Position numbers and translations under genes: made by a program. Below, one piece after another: positions 17,617 to 24,598 of a DNA stretch of 64,000 nucleotides (the stretch's first letter is position 1; each line of letters starts with the position of its first letter). The stretch is from an uncultured Bacteroidales bacterium. GTDB lineage: Bacteria; Bacteroidota; Bacteroidia; Bacteroidales; UBA932. The notes beneath the pieces are model-generated. The model made no database searches. It saw nothing but the letters and a program-made list of their open reading frames with translations, and was not told where the DNA came from. The stretch lies in contig CAKUYQ010000004.1 in assembly GCA_934717185.1 (NCBI GenBank), positions 1-64,000 on the forward strand. The letters run 5' to 3'.

Positions 17617-18228
17617 TTAGTTAGTTAATACACTGTTTATATAAGCTTGTGTCATTTCTCGTGAATATTTCGAAGGGGGAAATACGTTTTTAATTATGTT
17701 CGGTTCTTCAATAGTAAATAAAAATACTCTATTAGACTCCTCTATAGGCAACCCTAATTTTGAAGAGATGAAATAAACATTATTCGAAGGTATATCTATA
17801 AAGTCTAAAAAGAGATCTATTTCATCTGCATACTTAGCTGGAATGATATATGCTAAGTTTCTATCGTTAATTACCGATTTTATGTGACCATTGATGGTAT
17901 TTACGCAAGACCAACAATATAAAGGAGACACATATACAAAAAAAGTATTATTATTAAAGTCTGCGGGTTTATAGCTATATAATTTTTTTTTAAAAGATAT
18001 GTTTTCAGGCACTTTGTACCCTTGGTTAGTGAAAATAGATTCAACTATATACATCATATCATAGTACATATTTAGAGCTGAATCTTTTTTTGCATAGTCA
18101 ATGCTGTATTTTGTAGAAAGTGTGTCTAACTTGCATTCATAAGCGAAAATGATGCAAGTAATAATAATTATTATTGCAAACCCACTCAGTAGAAATAATA
18201 GCCGAATTTTATTTTTGCAAAAATTCAT
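17617..18228 (-). CDS. Membrane-anchored thioredoxin-like protein with CWSC motif
   Basis: A 203-residue protein with one N-terminal membrane segment (LLFLLSGFAIIIIITCIIFA, about residues 10-30) and a periplasmic domain. FFVYVSPLYCWSCVNTINGH near residue 107 places a C-x-x-C pair at the end of the first strand and start of the first helix, as in thioredoxin folds, and DIPSNNVYFISSKLGLPIEE fits the later strands. It is probably a thiol-disulfide protein facing the periplasm. It is the first gene of the three-gene unit, 12 bases before the cysteine-rich lipoprotein. Related CWSC proteins occur near ribosomal-peptide and surface-protein loci of Bacteroidetes, so substrate-specific oxidation of the neighbour is a reasonable guess. 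Confidence 0.6.
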   Translation of the reverse strand: MNFCKNKIRLLFLLSGFAIIIIITCIIFAYECKLDTLSTKYSIDYAKKDSALNMYYDMMYIVESIFTNQGYKVPENISFKKKLYSYKPADFNNNTFFVYVSPLYCWSCVNTINGHIKSVINDRNLAYIIPAKYADEIDLFLDFIDIPSNNVYFISSKLGLPIEESNRVFLFTIEEPNIIKNVFPPSKYSREMTQAYINSVLTN

Positions 18229-18531
18229 AGAAACAGTAAATTTAAAATGCTCCCTCCTAAGGTAATTTAATGACTACGTCAGCTAAAAAGAATCCAGCAT
18301 CTTTTGGGCTTCTTTGATGCCTTATAAAAAGCAAAAAGCTGAAAATAAGAATGCTTCAACTCTCTTTTCGTACAAATATGTAAATAATAATAATTATACA
18401 CGTTATCAGTTGATTATCAATTTATTATCAAGCTGTTATCTTTATTTAATATCCATCTGTTTGTAACATGGTTCTCGTTTAAGGCAAAGTTAGTCGATTA
18501 AACATAGCCGTGGACGACAATGCTCCGGAAT

Positions 18532-18577
18532 ACGTGAATTATGCCGAGGGGGTTGAGTGTGTGATGAGGTGTTATTA
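18532..18577 (+). repeat. Deacetylase 3'-end repeat, copy B (truncated)
   Basis: From GTGAATTATGCCGAG to the TAG stop this matches the last 46 bases of the deacetylase gene. It is followed by AAAATGGAGGTTTTGTCGGG, the same flank that follows copy C. The sequence on its left is unrelated to the gene. Confidence 0.8.
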
Positions 18578-18589
18578 GAAAATGGAGGT

Positions 18590-18601
18590 TTTGTCGGGAA
18601 G
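18590..18601 (+). repeat. TTTGTCGGGAAG word, exact
   Basis: Exact copy directly after deacetylase-tail copy B, in the flank it shares with copy C. Confidence 0.85.
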
Positions 18602-18682
18602 AAAAAAAGAATCATTAAAAGGTAATAATCTGATATTTAATCAATTATTATAAACGCTTTTTGAGATTCTTTTTTTGCTCTT

Positions 18683-18814
18683 TTATTTTATGCCATCTTT
18701 TATGAAGTAGCGCCTGTTGGTTTTTGCTCCTTCAATTTTGAATTCTGCGTTAACCGTAGTGTCATTTCCGAATTTAGTTGTAGCTCTCACTTCAACTAAA
18801 TTGCGGAAGAACCA
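18683..18814 (-). pseudogene. C-terminal fragment of an unidentified protein
   Basis: The minus strand encodes 43 residues ending NRRYFIKDGIK before a TAA stop, including VRATTKFGNDTTVNAEFKIE, which reads as ordinary beta-rich protein sequence. An in-frame TAG lies just upstream and no start codon is present, so only the 3' end of a gene survives. Family not recognised. Confidence 0.5.
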
Positions 18815-18948
18815 CTATTTTTAGGGATTTCCAAGGCAGCCTTCTCTCGATTCTTTAACTCGTTTTCATTTCTTTTTCTTCAAGGCTGGCACTCCGATGT
18901 GAATCGTGGTGCCTTTTTATATGTATTCCGCTATTCTAATTAACAAGT

Positions 18949-18991
18949 AAGGCAAGTATCGTAATGCCTCGCGCATTATGATTCTTGCCTT
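18949..18991. terminator. Long perfect hairpin, likely terminator of the DUF4143 ATPase gene
   Basis: AAGGCAAG pairs with CTTGCCTT, and inside it GTAATGC pairs with GCATTAT, around a CTCGC loop. It lies just beyond the 3' end of the minus-strand ATPase gene. There is no strong T-run, so termination or mRNA 3'-end protection are both possible. Confidence 0.5.
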
Positions 18992-19044
18992 GCTATATTT
19001 AGATTATCACAAGCTGATTGTGAATGTTTTATGGGCCAATTACT

Positions 19045-20361
19045 TTAATCCTTAAGACAGCCAAGAGGAATTACCTTAACACCATCTTCGCGAGTATAGG
19101 CAATTTCACCACCAGTCAATACAATGAGGAGGTCTGGTTCTCGAAGAGGCATTTGTTTCGCTGTTTTATTTTTCTCACGAATTAATTTTTGCATCTCAAG
19201 CAAATGCGTTGCACCTTCATCGATGTCTCTACTGCCAAGTTTACACTCAATTAGAGCATATCGCTGATCATCAAGATGTAGAACTATATCTGCTTCAAGT
19301 CCATACCTGTCATGGTAATAAGAGACTTTACCTCCCATAGATTGAGAATAGACCTTTAAGTCGCGAATACACATACACTCAAATACGAATCCAAATGTCT
19401 TTAAGTCCAATTCAAGAGTTTTAGGAGATGCACCCATAGCTGCGACGGCAATAGACGGATCTATAAAGCATCTTTTTTTACTTGATCTTATTGCAGATGC
19501 AGAACGAATAGCCGGACACCAGGCTTCAATATCTTCTATTACGAATAAACGCTTTAATGCATCAACATACTCATCAAAAGTGGATTGCGCTGTTGTTTCC
19601 ATTTCCGCTTTTACATCTTCTAACATCGCAGATTTCTTTGCCAAAGTGCACAGATTTCGAGCATAAGAACGTAATATCAGTCTAGCTAACTCTGGGTTAC
19701 GTTGTACATCGTCTATACTAGAGATGTCCTCATTACAAACCTTGTTTAAATAGTCTTTTGCTATAAGTAGTTTGGCTTTATCACTTGTTACACTTAAGGA
19801 ATCAGGCCAGCCACCTCTACAAGCCACCATAATCAGTTCTTCTATAGAAAGTTTGGATGTAACACCGTCAACATCTAAATCTTTATTATCAAACAACTCA
19901 AGAAAAGATATCTCACCTGAAGATTCTGTTGACTCATACAGACTCATTGGATACATAGTCATTGTGGAAATTCTACCAGTTCCTGTATGCATCCTTCTTT
20001 CCTCCTCTGGAGTGTCCTTTTCGTTCTTTTTCTTTATAACGGTAGAACCGGTAAGAATAAACTGACCTTTAAGTTTCCTTTGGTCAACTGTTGTTCTTAC
20101 AGCATCCCAAAGTATTGGCGCATCTTGCCATTCATCAATAAGTCTGGGTGCTTCACCTTTCAAAAGTATAGACGGTTTTGTCCTGATTGTAGCTAAATAG
20201 CCTGCTCGCTTATCTGGATCCTGCAACTTAACCACACTCTTTGCTTGTCTTTCTGCTGTTGTAGTCTTTCCACACCATTTTGGTCCATTGATTTGCACTG
20301 CACCAAAAGCCTCTAATCTCAAGGATAGTTCCTCGTCTGCTATTCTTCTTAAATAATCCAT
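19045..20361 (-). CDS. AAA ATPase with DUF4143/nuclease-like C-terminal domain
   Basis: About 438 residues from ATG at 20361. An open frame extends 75 codons further upstream, but the added residues are cysteine-rich and unlike the family, which starts near DYLRRIADEE. The Walker A loop is INGPKWCGKTT and Walker B is PRLIDEWQDAP. The C-terminal part has GLEADIVLHL and ALIECKLG, a PD-(D/E)XK-like pattern typical of the AAA_14/DUF4143 family. These ATPases are abundant in gut bacteria and archaea; their role is unknown. It lies in the second cargo block bounded by deacetylase-tail repeats. Confidence 0.85.
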   Translation of the reverse strand: MDYLRRIADEELSLRLEAFGAVQINGPKWCGKTTTAERQAKSVVKLQDPDKRAGYLATIRTKPSILLKGEAPRLIDEWQDAPILWDAVRTTVDQRKLKGQFILTGSTVIKKKNEKDTPEEERRMHTGTGRISTMTMYPMSLYESTESSGEISFLELFDNKDLDVDGVTSKLSIEELIMVACRGGWPDSLSVTSDKAKLLIAKDYLNKVCNEDISSIDDVQRNPELARLILRSYARNLCTLAKKSAMLEDVKAEMETTAQSTFDEYVDALKRLFVIEDIEAWCPAIRSASAIRSSKKRCFIDPSIAVAAMGASPKTLELDLKTFGFVFECMCIRDLKVYSQSMGGKVSYYHDRYGLEADIVLHLDDQRYALIECKLGSRDIDEGATHLLEMQKLIREKNKTAKQMPLREPDLLIVLTGGEIAYTREDGVKVIPLGCLKD

Positions 20362-20521
20362 ATCAGAACTTGAATTTAATTTGTGCAAGAATAGCAATTC
20401 TTTTTTTATTTCGCAATGCATCCTGTGTTTTTGTGGCGTTTTGAACTTTGAATTTGTGGTGTATTGAACTTTGTTTTTGTTGCAAAAGCAGCAATGGGAG
20501 CCGTTGTCGGTCTCATGTAAT

Positions 20522-20776
20522 ATGCAACATGCAAATGATGACTGTTTGAAACAAATTGGCACTAATGATGATATTGCAAAACTCATTTATAATGGTATTG
20601 TTGAATACGCATATAATGATAGCGAAATCAATCTTACACAATTAAATAATTTGCAACTTAGAGCATTACAAAGCAAGTTAAAATACAATCATAATGCTCC
20701 TTTGGCAAATCAGCTTGCATATGGTTTTCATGGAGAGGTCTTATTGCATCTTATACTTGAACATTATAAGCGATAA
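20522..20776 (+). CDS. Small protein of unknown function
   Basis: An 84-residue frame from ATG at 20522 (a longer version from 20471 is possible). The residues LTQLNNLQLRALQSKLKYN and ANQLAYGFHGEVLLHLILEH look like real helical protein sequence, with amphipathic spacing of leucines. There is no signal peptide or recognised domain. It is transcribed away from the DUF4143 ATPase and precedes the promoter of the NYN gene. It may be a small regulator or a gene remnant; confidence is low. Confidence 0.4.
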   Translation: MQHANDDCLKQIGTNDDIAKLIYNGIVEYAYNDSEINLTQLNNLQLRALQSKLKYNHNAPLANQLAYGFHGEVLLHLILEHYKR

Positions 20777-20791
20777 AAGTTTGCGTTTGTC

Positions 20792-20821
20792 TTTGGTATA
20801 TCAAAAAAACATCTATTTTTG
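20792..20821 (+). promoter_or_regulatory. Promoter of the NYN-domain gene
   Basis: TTTG at 20792-20795 and TATTTTTG at 20814-20821 are 18 bases apart, a good match to the Bacteroidetes consensus. Transcription would start near 20828, leaving a leader of about 75 bases before the start codon at 20903. Confidence 0.65.
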
Positions 20822-20833
20822 CGTATAGAATGT

Positions 20834-20892
20834 CACCCTTAGGTGGAAAATACTAAGGCTCGCCACCCCTAAAAAGGTGGCTTATTTTTTAT
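20834..20892 (+). promoter_or_regulatory. Leader with terminator-like hairpin and a possible alternative pairing
   Basis: GCCACC at 20862-20867 pairs with GGTGGC at 20876-20881 and is followed by TTATTTTTT, an intrinsic-terminator form placed before the NYN gene. Upstream, GGTGG at 20842-20846 could pair instead with CCACC of that stem, and CACC/GGTG (20834-20845) forms a third hairpin. This is the layout of an attenuator. No ligand or leader peptide is evident. Confidence 0.45.
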
Positions 20893-20902
20893 CTGTATTT
20901 TT

Positions 20903-21544
20903 ATGGAACAGAAGCAACGGGTTATCGTCTATATAGACGGATTTAATTCCTATTTCGGTTTGAAAAGCAACGCCAAATGGAAAAAATACTATTGGTTGGA
21001 CATCGTGAAACTATTTGAAATGTTTATACGCCCCAACCAAGAACTTGTTGCCGTAAAGTACTTTTCTGCGAAACCAGATGATATAGACCAAAGTCTGCGG
21101 CAAAATGCTTTTTTTCAAGCCAATCGTGAAAATCCCAAGTTTAAATTGATTTTGGGCAAATACTTGAAAAAATCCATTACTTGTTTCTGCTGTGGAAATA
21201 TTATCCATACCCACGAAGAAAAGGAAACTGATGTGCGTATTGCGACCCAAATAGTCGCAGATGCGTATCAGAAGAATTGCGACATAGCCATAGTAGTGTC
21301 TGCTGACAGTGATATGATACCTGCGATAGAGCTTGCTACAGAAGCGAAGCAGAAAGTCTTCGTTTATTTCCCGCCACACCAGTATTCAAGTAACCTTGCC
21401 ACTATGGGCATGGGTAAGGCTTTACAGATGAAGCAATATGAAAGTCGTTTTAAACAATGTGTTTTGCCGGATGTGGTACATCTTGAAAATGCAGACTACG
21501 ATTTGCATATACCGGAAAGGTGGAAGGAATTTCAAAAGCTGTAA
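20903..21544 (+). CDS. NYN-domain (LabA/DUF88-type) protein with zinc-ribbon insert
   Basis: A 213-residue PIN-like nuclease-fold protein. The acidic site residues appear in VIVYIDGFNSYF (aspartate near residue 12), EKETDVRIA and VVSADSDMIPAIE, matching the NYN family. CFCCGNIIHTHEE gives a partial metal-binding insert. Such proteins are predicted or shown to be metal-dependent ribonucleases in RNA processing and defence. It has its own promoter and a leader with a terminator-like hairpin. It is the last gene before deacetylase-tail copy C, so it belongs to the second cargo block. Confidence 0.85.
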   Translation: MEQKQRVIVYIDGFNSYFGLKSNAKWKKYYWLDIVKLFEMFIRPNQELVAVKYFSAKPDDIDQSLRQNAFFQANRENPKFKLILGKYLKKSITCFCCGNIIHTHEEKETDVRIATQIVADAYQKNCDIAIVVSADSDMIPAIELATEAKQKVFVYFPPHQYSSNLATMGMGKALQMKQYESRFKQCVLPDVVHLENADYDLHIPERWKEFQKL

Positions 21545-21599
21545 TTGTACCAATATTGTCAATAAACACAACTAATTTATTCGATCTTGAATCTTTAAG

Positions 21600-21714
21600 G
21601 CTGTATCCGCATCCTCGGTCTGCTGAGTATATTTTGGGGTTGGCTGCTATGCGTGGGAGCCAGTGGGGTGTGAATTATGCCGAGGGGTTTGAGTGTGTGT
21701 TGAGGTGTTATTAG
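21600..21714 (+). pseudogene. Deacetylase 3'-end repeat, copy C (gene fragment)
   Basis: These 115 bases match the end of the PIG-L gene at 16363-16477 with four substitutions and keep its frame and TAG stop, encoding YPHPRSAEYILGLAAMRG and the rest of the tail. There is no zinc-site part. The following bases, AAAATGGCGGTTTTGTCGGG, match the flank of copy B. Confidence 0.85.
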
Positions 21715-21725
21715 AAAATGGCGGT

Positions 21726-21737
21726 TTTGTCGGGAAG
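21726..21737 (+). repeat. TTTGTCGGGAAG word, exact
   Basis: Exact copy in the flank directly after deacetylase-tail copy C. Confidence 0.85.
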
Positions 21738-21819
21738 GGAAGAAAAATTTTTAAAAATATTTTAAAATTTGTTGAACCTTTTCTTCTCTCCCATGTTTTA
21801 CATACGAAATAGTTTTTTA

Positions 21820-22035
21820 AGTTAGGTTAAGTCGGGAAGACCCGGGGTGATGTGGCTAATGCACCTCGGGTTTTCTTTTGTGGTTTTAACAAGCCGCAGG
21901 CGCGAACGGAAGTGAGCTAAAGGCGTTGCGATAGCAACTGCACTAAGGCGAAGTCCTCTGAGCCTGTTAGGTTAAGTCGGGAAGAACCCGGGGTGATGAG
22001 TCTGATTCACCTCGGGTTTTCTTTTGTGGTTTTTC
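21820..22035 (+). repeat. Two direct repeats, each with a terminator hairpin
   Basis: A block of about 67 bases starting GTTAGGTTAAGTCGGGAAGA occurs at about 21822-21888 and again at about 21967-22032. Each contains a strong stem (CCCGGGGTGA pairing with TCACCTCGGG or its variant) followed by TTTTCTTTTG. The 78 bases between them include TTGCGATAGCAA, a short hairpin. Each block also holds a shortened form of the TTTGTCGGGAAG word. Confidence 0.75.
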
Positions 22036-22050
22036 TTATCATTTTATAGT

Positions 22051-22080
22051 TCTCATTTTATGAGAATCTGATTTTTTTGT
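22051..22080 (+). terminator. Palindromic terminator-like hairpin
   Basis: TTCTCATTTTATGAGAA is a perfect short palindrome followed by TCTGATTTTTTTG. It lies just before the promoter region of the ATPase gene at 22110. Confidence 0.45.
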
Positions 22081-22085
22081 TTAGT

Positions 22086-22097
22086 TTTGTCGGGAAT
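22086..22097 (+). repeat. TTTGTCGGGAAG word, one mismatch
   Basis: TTTGTCGGGAAT, 13 bases before the ATPase start codon. The preceding TAG makes TAGTTTTG, which fits a -7 element, so the word overlaps a possible promoter. Confidence 0.6.
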
Positions 22098-22109
22098 AAT
22101 TAAGATATT

Positions 22110-23237
22110 ATGAACAATCCTTTTGTAACTAATGGTTATGCCGGCCCTGAATATTTCTGTGACCGTGTACATGAGACATCTGTTGTTAGAGAGCTCCTTT
22201 TGAATGAGAACAATATGGCTCTTATCTCACCTCGACGCTTGGGAAAAACAGATTTGATATGGCATGTGTTTAATGGAGAAGATATTCGCGAGAACTATTA
22301 CTGCTTTGTAGTTGACATATACGCGACAAAGAATTTAAGTGATTTTGTGAATATGTTGGGTAAAGCAGTAATTGATGAATTGCGCCCAAAGGGAAGGGCT
22401 GCATGGGAAAAGTTCATTAACGTTGTTTCATCTTTGCGTTCCGAGCTCTCTTTTGATATGTATGGAATGCCGTTATGGAGTGTTGGCATAGGTACAATTA
22501 GTAATCCTGTGGTAACATTGGATGAGATTTTTACTTATCTTAATCAGGCAGATAAGCCATGTTTGGTTGCCATTGATGAGTTTCAGCAGATAATCCGTTA
22601 TGGAGATGATACTATAGAGGCTACTATCAGGACGTATGTTCAACGTTGTACTAATGCACATTTTATATTCTCGGGTTCTCAGCGTCATATGATGAATGAA
22701 ATGTTTACGTCTCCGTCTCGTCCTTTTTATCAGGCAGTAACCATAATGAATCTTCAACCGTTGGATTTGGAGGTGTATACAGATTTCTGTGTAGATAAAT
22801 TTGAACAAGGCGGAAAATGTTTGAGACGCGAAGTGGTGGCGTTGCTATATAATCGTTTTAAGGCTGTAACAAGCTATATGCATCGGATCTTGAATGTGTT
22901 GTATTCTAAGACAGAGAAGGGCGCTACTTGTGATGTTTCTATGGTGGATGAAGCGATTGATTTTATATTGCGTATATCATCAGATACATACGAGTCTCTT
23001 TACTACCAGATGCCCGAAAAGCAGAAGATGCTGTTTTTGGCGATTGCTCGGGATGGGGAGGCTGTGTCTGTTACAAGCGGTAAGTTTATCAATAAACATA
23101 GGCTTAATTCTGCTAGCAGTGTAAATTCTGCATTAAAGGGGCTTCTTGAGAAGGATTTCATTACTATGGATAGAAATGTGTATAGTGTATATGATCAGTT
23201 CTTTGCTCTTTGGCTTAAGTTCAAGGGGCTGATTTAG
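22110..23237 (+). CDS. AAA ATPase of the archaeal-ATPase/STAND-like group
   Basis: A 375-residue protein starting NNPFVTNGYAGPEYFCDR, a conserved opening of this Bacteroidetes ATPase family. Walker A is ISPRRLGKTDLI near residues 38-49 and Walker B is CLVAIDEFQQI. IFSGSQRHMMNEMF is the sensor region. The C-terminal 90 residues look like a winged helix, with SASSVNSALKGLLEKDFIT typical of the recognition part. The family is widespread in anaerobes and lacks an assigned function. It sits alone between repeats and a cupin gene. Confidence 0.82.
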   Translation: MNNPFVTNGYAGPEYFCDRVHETSVVRELLLNENNMALISPRRLGKTDLIWHVFNGEDIRENYYCFVVDIYATKNLSDFVNMLGKAVIDELRPKGRAAWEKFINVVSSLRSELSFDMYGMPLWSVGIGTISNPVVTLDEIFTYLNQADKPCLVAIDEFQQIIRYGDDTIEATIRTYVQRCTNAHFIFSGSQRHMMNEMFTSPSRPFYQAVTIMNLQPLDLEVYTDFCVDKFEQGGKCLRREVVALLYNRFKAVTSYMHRILNVLYSKTEKGATCDVSMVDEAIDFILRISSDTYESLYYQMPEKQKMLFLAIARDGEAVSVTSGKFINKHRLNSASSVNSALKGLLEKDFITMDRNVYSVYDQFFALWLKFKGLI

Positions 23238-23253
23238 CGGCTACACTTGTGTT

Positions 23254-23281
23254 TCAGTGAAGAATTATGTAGTTTTGTCGG
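23254..23281 (+). promoter_or_regulatory. Candidate promoter overlapping a TTTGTCGGGAAG word
   Basis: TAGTTTTG lies 20 bases after TTG of ACACTTG, matching the Bacteroidetes promoter form. Its last four bases are the first four of an exact TTTGTCGGGAAG word (23274-23285). The cupin start codon follows at 23310. Confidence 0.45.
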
Positions 23282-23285
23282 GAAG
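23274..23285 (+). repeat. TTTGTCGGGAAG word, exact
   Basis: Exact copy 24 bases before the start codon of the second cupin gene. Confidence 0.85.
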
Positions 23286-23309
23286 GGTATTATTTTAAAA
23301 TTAATTTTT

Positions 23310-23702
23310 ATGGTGGTTTTTGACAGGGGATTTTTGGATGGTTTATTAGCTAAGGCGGGGGAGGGTGAGAGACTGAGGACGAATTATGATTTGAGGACAT
23401 CGGCTGAGGATGGCAGCCAGCGGATGTTGAATGCTTTGTTGCCGGGTACGGTGGTGCCGGTGCACAGGCATCCTGTTAGTAGTGAGAATGTTCTGCTTCT
23501 TTGTGGGAGGTTGGATGAGGTGATTTTTGATGATAATGGTGTGGAGATAAAGCGGGTAAGTTTGGACCCTTCTGCGGGGCGGTTTGGTTGTGTGATTCCG
23601 GCCGGGGTGTGGCATACGGTAGAGGTGTTTGAGCCGTCTGTGATTTATGAGGGGAAGGATGGAAGGTATGGTGAGGATGGAAGTGAGAGTAGGAGGGGGT
23701 GA
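23310..23702 (+). CDS. WbuC-family cupin-fold metalloprotein, second copy
   Basis: About 130 residues from ATG at 23310; the frame is open for 21 more codons upstream but these do not fit the family. The core QRMLNALLPGTVVPVHRHPV aligns with the first cupin at 2.6 kb, including the histidine pair, and IPAGVWHTVEV gives the third ligand. It ends in a charged glycine-rich tail. Codon use is strongly G/T-biased like the PIG-L gene, suggesting that both belong to an older part of the glycan locus separated by cargo insertion. The stop overlaps the region of the next promoter. Confidence 0.8.
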   Translation: MVVFDRGFLDGLLAKAGEGERLRTNYDLRTSAEDGSQRMLNALLPGTVVPVHRHPVSSENVLLLCGRLDEVIFDDNGVEIKRVSLDPSAGRFGCVIPAGVWHTVEVFEPSVIYEGKDGRYGEDGSESRRG

Positions 23703-23704
23703 GT

Positions 23705-23737
23705 TTTGTTATCTTTTGGATAGTTTTATTACTTTTG
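23705..23737 (+). promoter_or_regulatory. Promoter for a near-leaderless transcript
   Basis: TTTG at 23705-23708 and TACTTTTG at 23730-23737 are 21 bases apart. The start codon is at 23744, only six bases beyond the -7 element, so the mRNA would have almost no leader. Confidence 0.55.
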
Positions 23738-23743
23738 CAGGAC

Positions 23744-24328
23744 ATGGCAAAGCATTTGTACATAATAGCAGGGTGTAATGGAGCTGGTAAAACGACGGCT
23801 TCTATTACTTTACTTCCAAAATCGTTACAAGTGAAAGAATTTGTTAATGCCGATGAAATTGCAAAAGGTTTATCTCCATTTAATCCGGAGGGCGTAGCGT
23901 TTGAGGCTGGCAGATTGATGTTAAAACGTATTGACGAGTTGCTTGATAATGGAGAGGACTTTTCAATAGAGACTACGTTAGCAACAAGATCTTATGTAAA
24001 CTTGGTTAGAAAAGCTCAAGCAAGGGATTATTTAGTACATATTCTTTTTTTCTGGTTGGATAATGTAGGGCTGGCAAAAAAACGTGTAGCAAGTCGAGTG
24101 GCTATGGGAGGCCATAATATTTCGCCTGATGTGATTGAACGTAGGTATTTTAGCGGGTTGAGGAATTTTTTTGAACTGTTTATAAACGAAGTAGATATTT
24201 GGGCTGTGTATGATAATAGCAATAATGTAGGGGATGTTATTGCTATTGGAGGTAAATGGTCTCAATTAATTGTTTTGAACAAGTCAAAGTTTGATAAAAT
24301 GAAAAATTATGAGCGAGAAAGAGATTAA
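23744..24328 (+). CDS. Zeta-toxin-like P-loop kinase
   Basis: About 194 residues from ATG at 23744. The P-loop is YIIAGCNGAGKTT (residues 6-18); FVNADEIAKGL and FSIETTLATRSY are the substrate-side motifs of the zeta toxin/UDP-sugar kinase family, and RVASRVAMGGHNIS with a following arginine-rich helix is the lid. In studied zeta toxins the substrate is UDP-N-acetylglucosamine. It overlaps by 20 bases a 62-residue gene that may encode its partner. A housekeeping kinase role cannot be excluded, because many Bacteroidetes homologues lack toxicity data. Confidence 0.78.
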   Translation: MAKHLYIIAGCNGAGKTTASITLLPKSLQVKEFVNADEIAKGLSPFNPEGVAFEAGRLMLKRIDELLDNGEDFSIETTLATRSYVNLVRKAQARDYLVHILFFWLDNVGLAKKRVASRVAMGGHNISPDVIERRYFSGLRNFFELFINEVDIWAVYDNSNNVGDVIAIGGKWSQLIVLNKSKFDKMKNYERERD

Positions 24329-24497
24329 GGATTTTCTTGACAAGGTTGACATTGGTATACGGGAAGCACAGCATAATATGCTTGTGGAGAAAGCATTACG
24401 CAACGAATCTGTATTTATTAGTGATGGTAATGGTGGTGTGTTGTGTGTTTCTGCCAAACAGTTGTTAGCTGATGAGAAAACGAGAAGTAATGACTGA
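24309..24497 (+). CDS. Small partner of the zeta-like kinase
   Basis: A 62-residue acidic protein, starting inside the kinase gene. The first half is helical (DFLDKVDIGIREAQHNMLVE); the second half has VFISDGNGGVLCVSAKQLL. It looks like the short protein that is found with zeta-like kinases in Bacteroidetes. An antitoxin role is plausible by gene overlap but is not shown by sequence. Confidence 0.55.
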   Translation: MSEKEIKDFLDKVDIGIREAQHNMLVEKALRNESVFISDGNGGVLCVSAKQLLADEKTRSND

Positions 24498-24598
24498 GAT
24501 GTGCTAATTAGGCTGTGTAAAGCGGATTATGCAAAGGTCGAGCGTGTTGAATTGAATAAATACAAATAGAGATAAATTCTTAATCTGATTATAATTTT

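Larger units (their letters stand above)
18229..19044. other. Gene-poor junction between two cargo blocks
   Basis: This 816-bp region has no intact gene. It contains deacetylase-tail copy B (18532-18577), an exact TTTGTCGGGAAG word (18590-18601), an A/T-rich hairpin (18602-18674), the C-terminal fragment of an unidentified protein (18683-18814, minus strand) and a perfect long hairpin (18949-18991). CAAAGTTA at 18483-18490 is a minus-strand TAACTTTG that could serve the three-gene unit on its left, but no matching -33 box was found. Confidence 0.6.

Noticed and set aside
20362..20586. N-terminal extension of the DUF4143 ATPase
   Set aside because: The added 75 residues are cysteine-rich and not protein-like; the family starts at the internal methionine at 20361.
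16363..21714. Integrative element with integrase at the deacetylase border
   Set aside because: No integrase, relaxase or transposase between the border repeats; the arrangement is kept only as a finding on repeats.
23346..23763. Frames of 89 and 95 codons antisense to the second cupin
   Set aside because: Shadows of the G/T-rich coding strand; the cupin motifs are on the plus strand.
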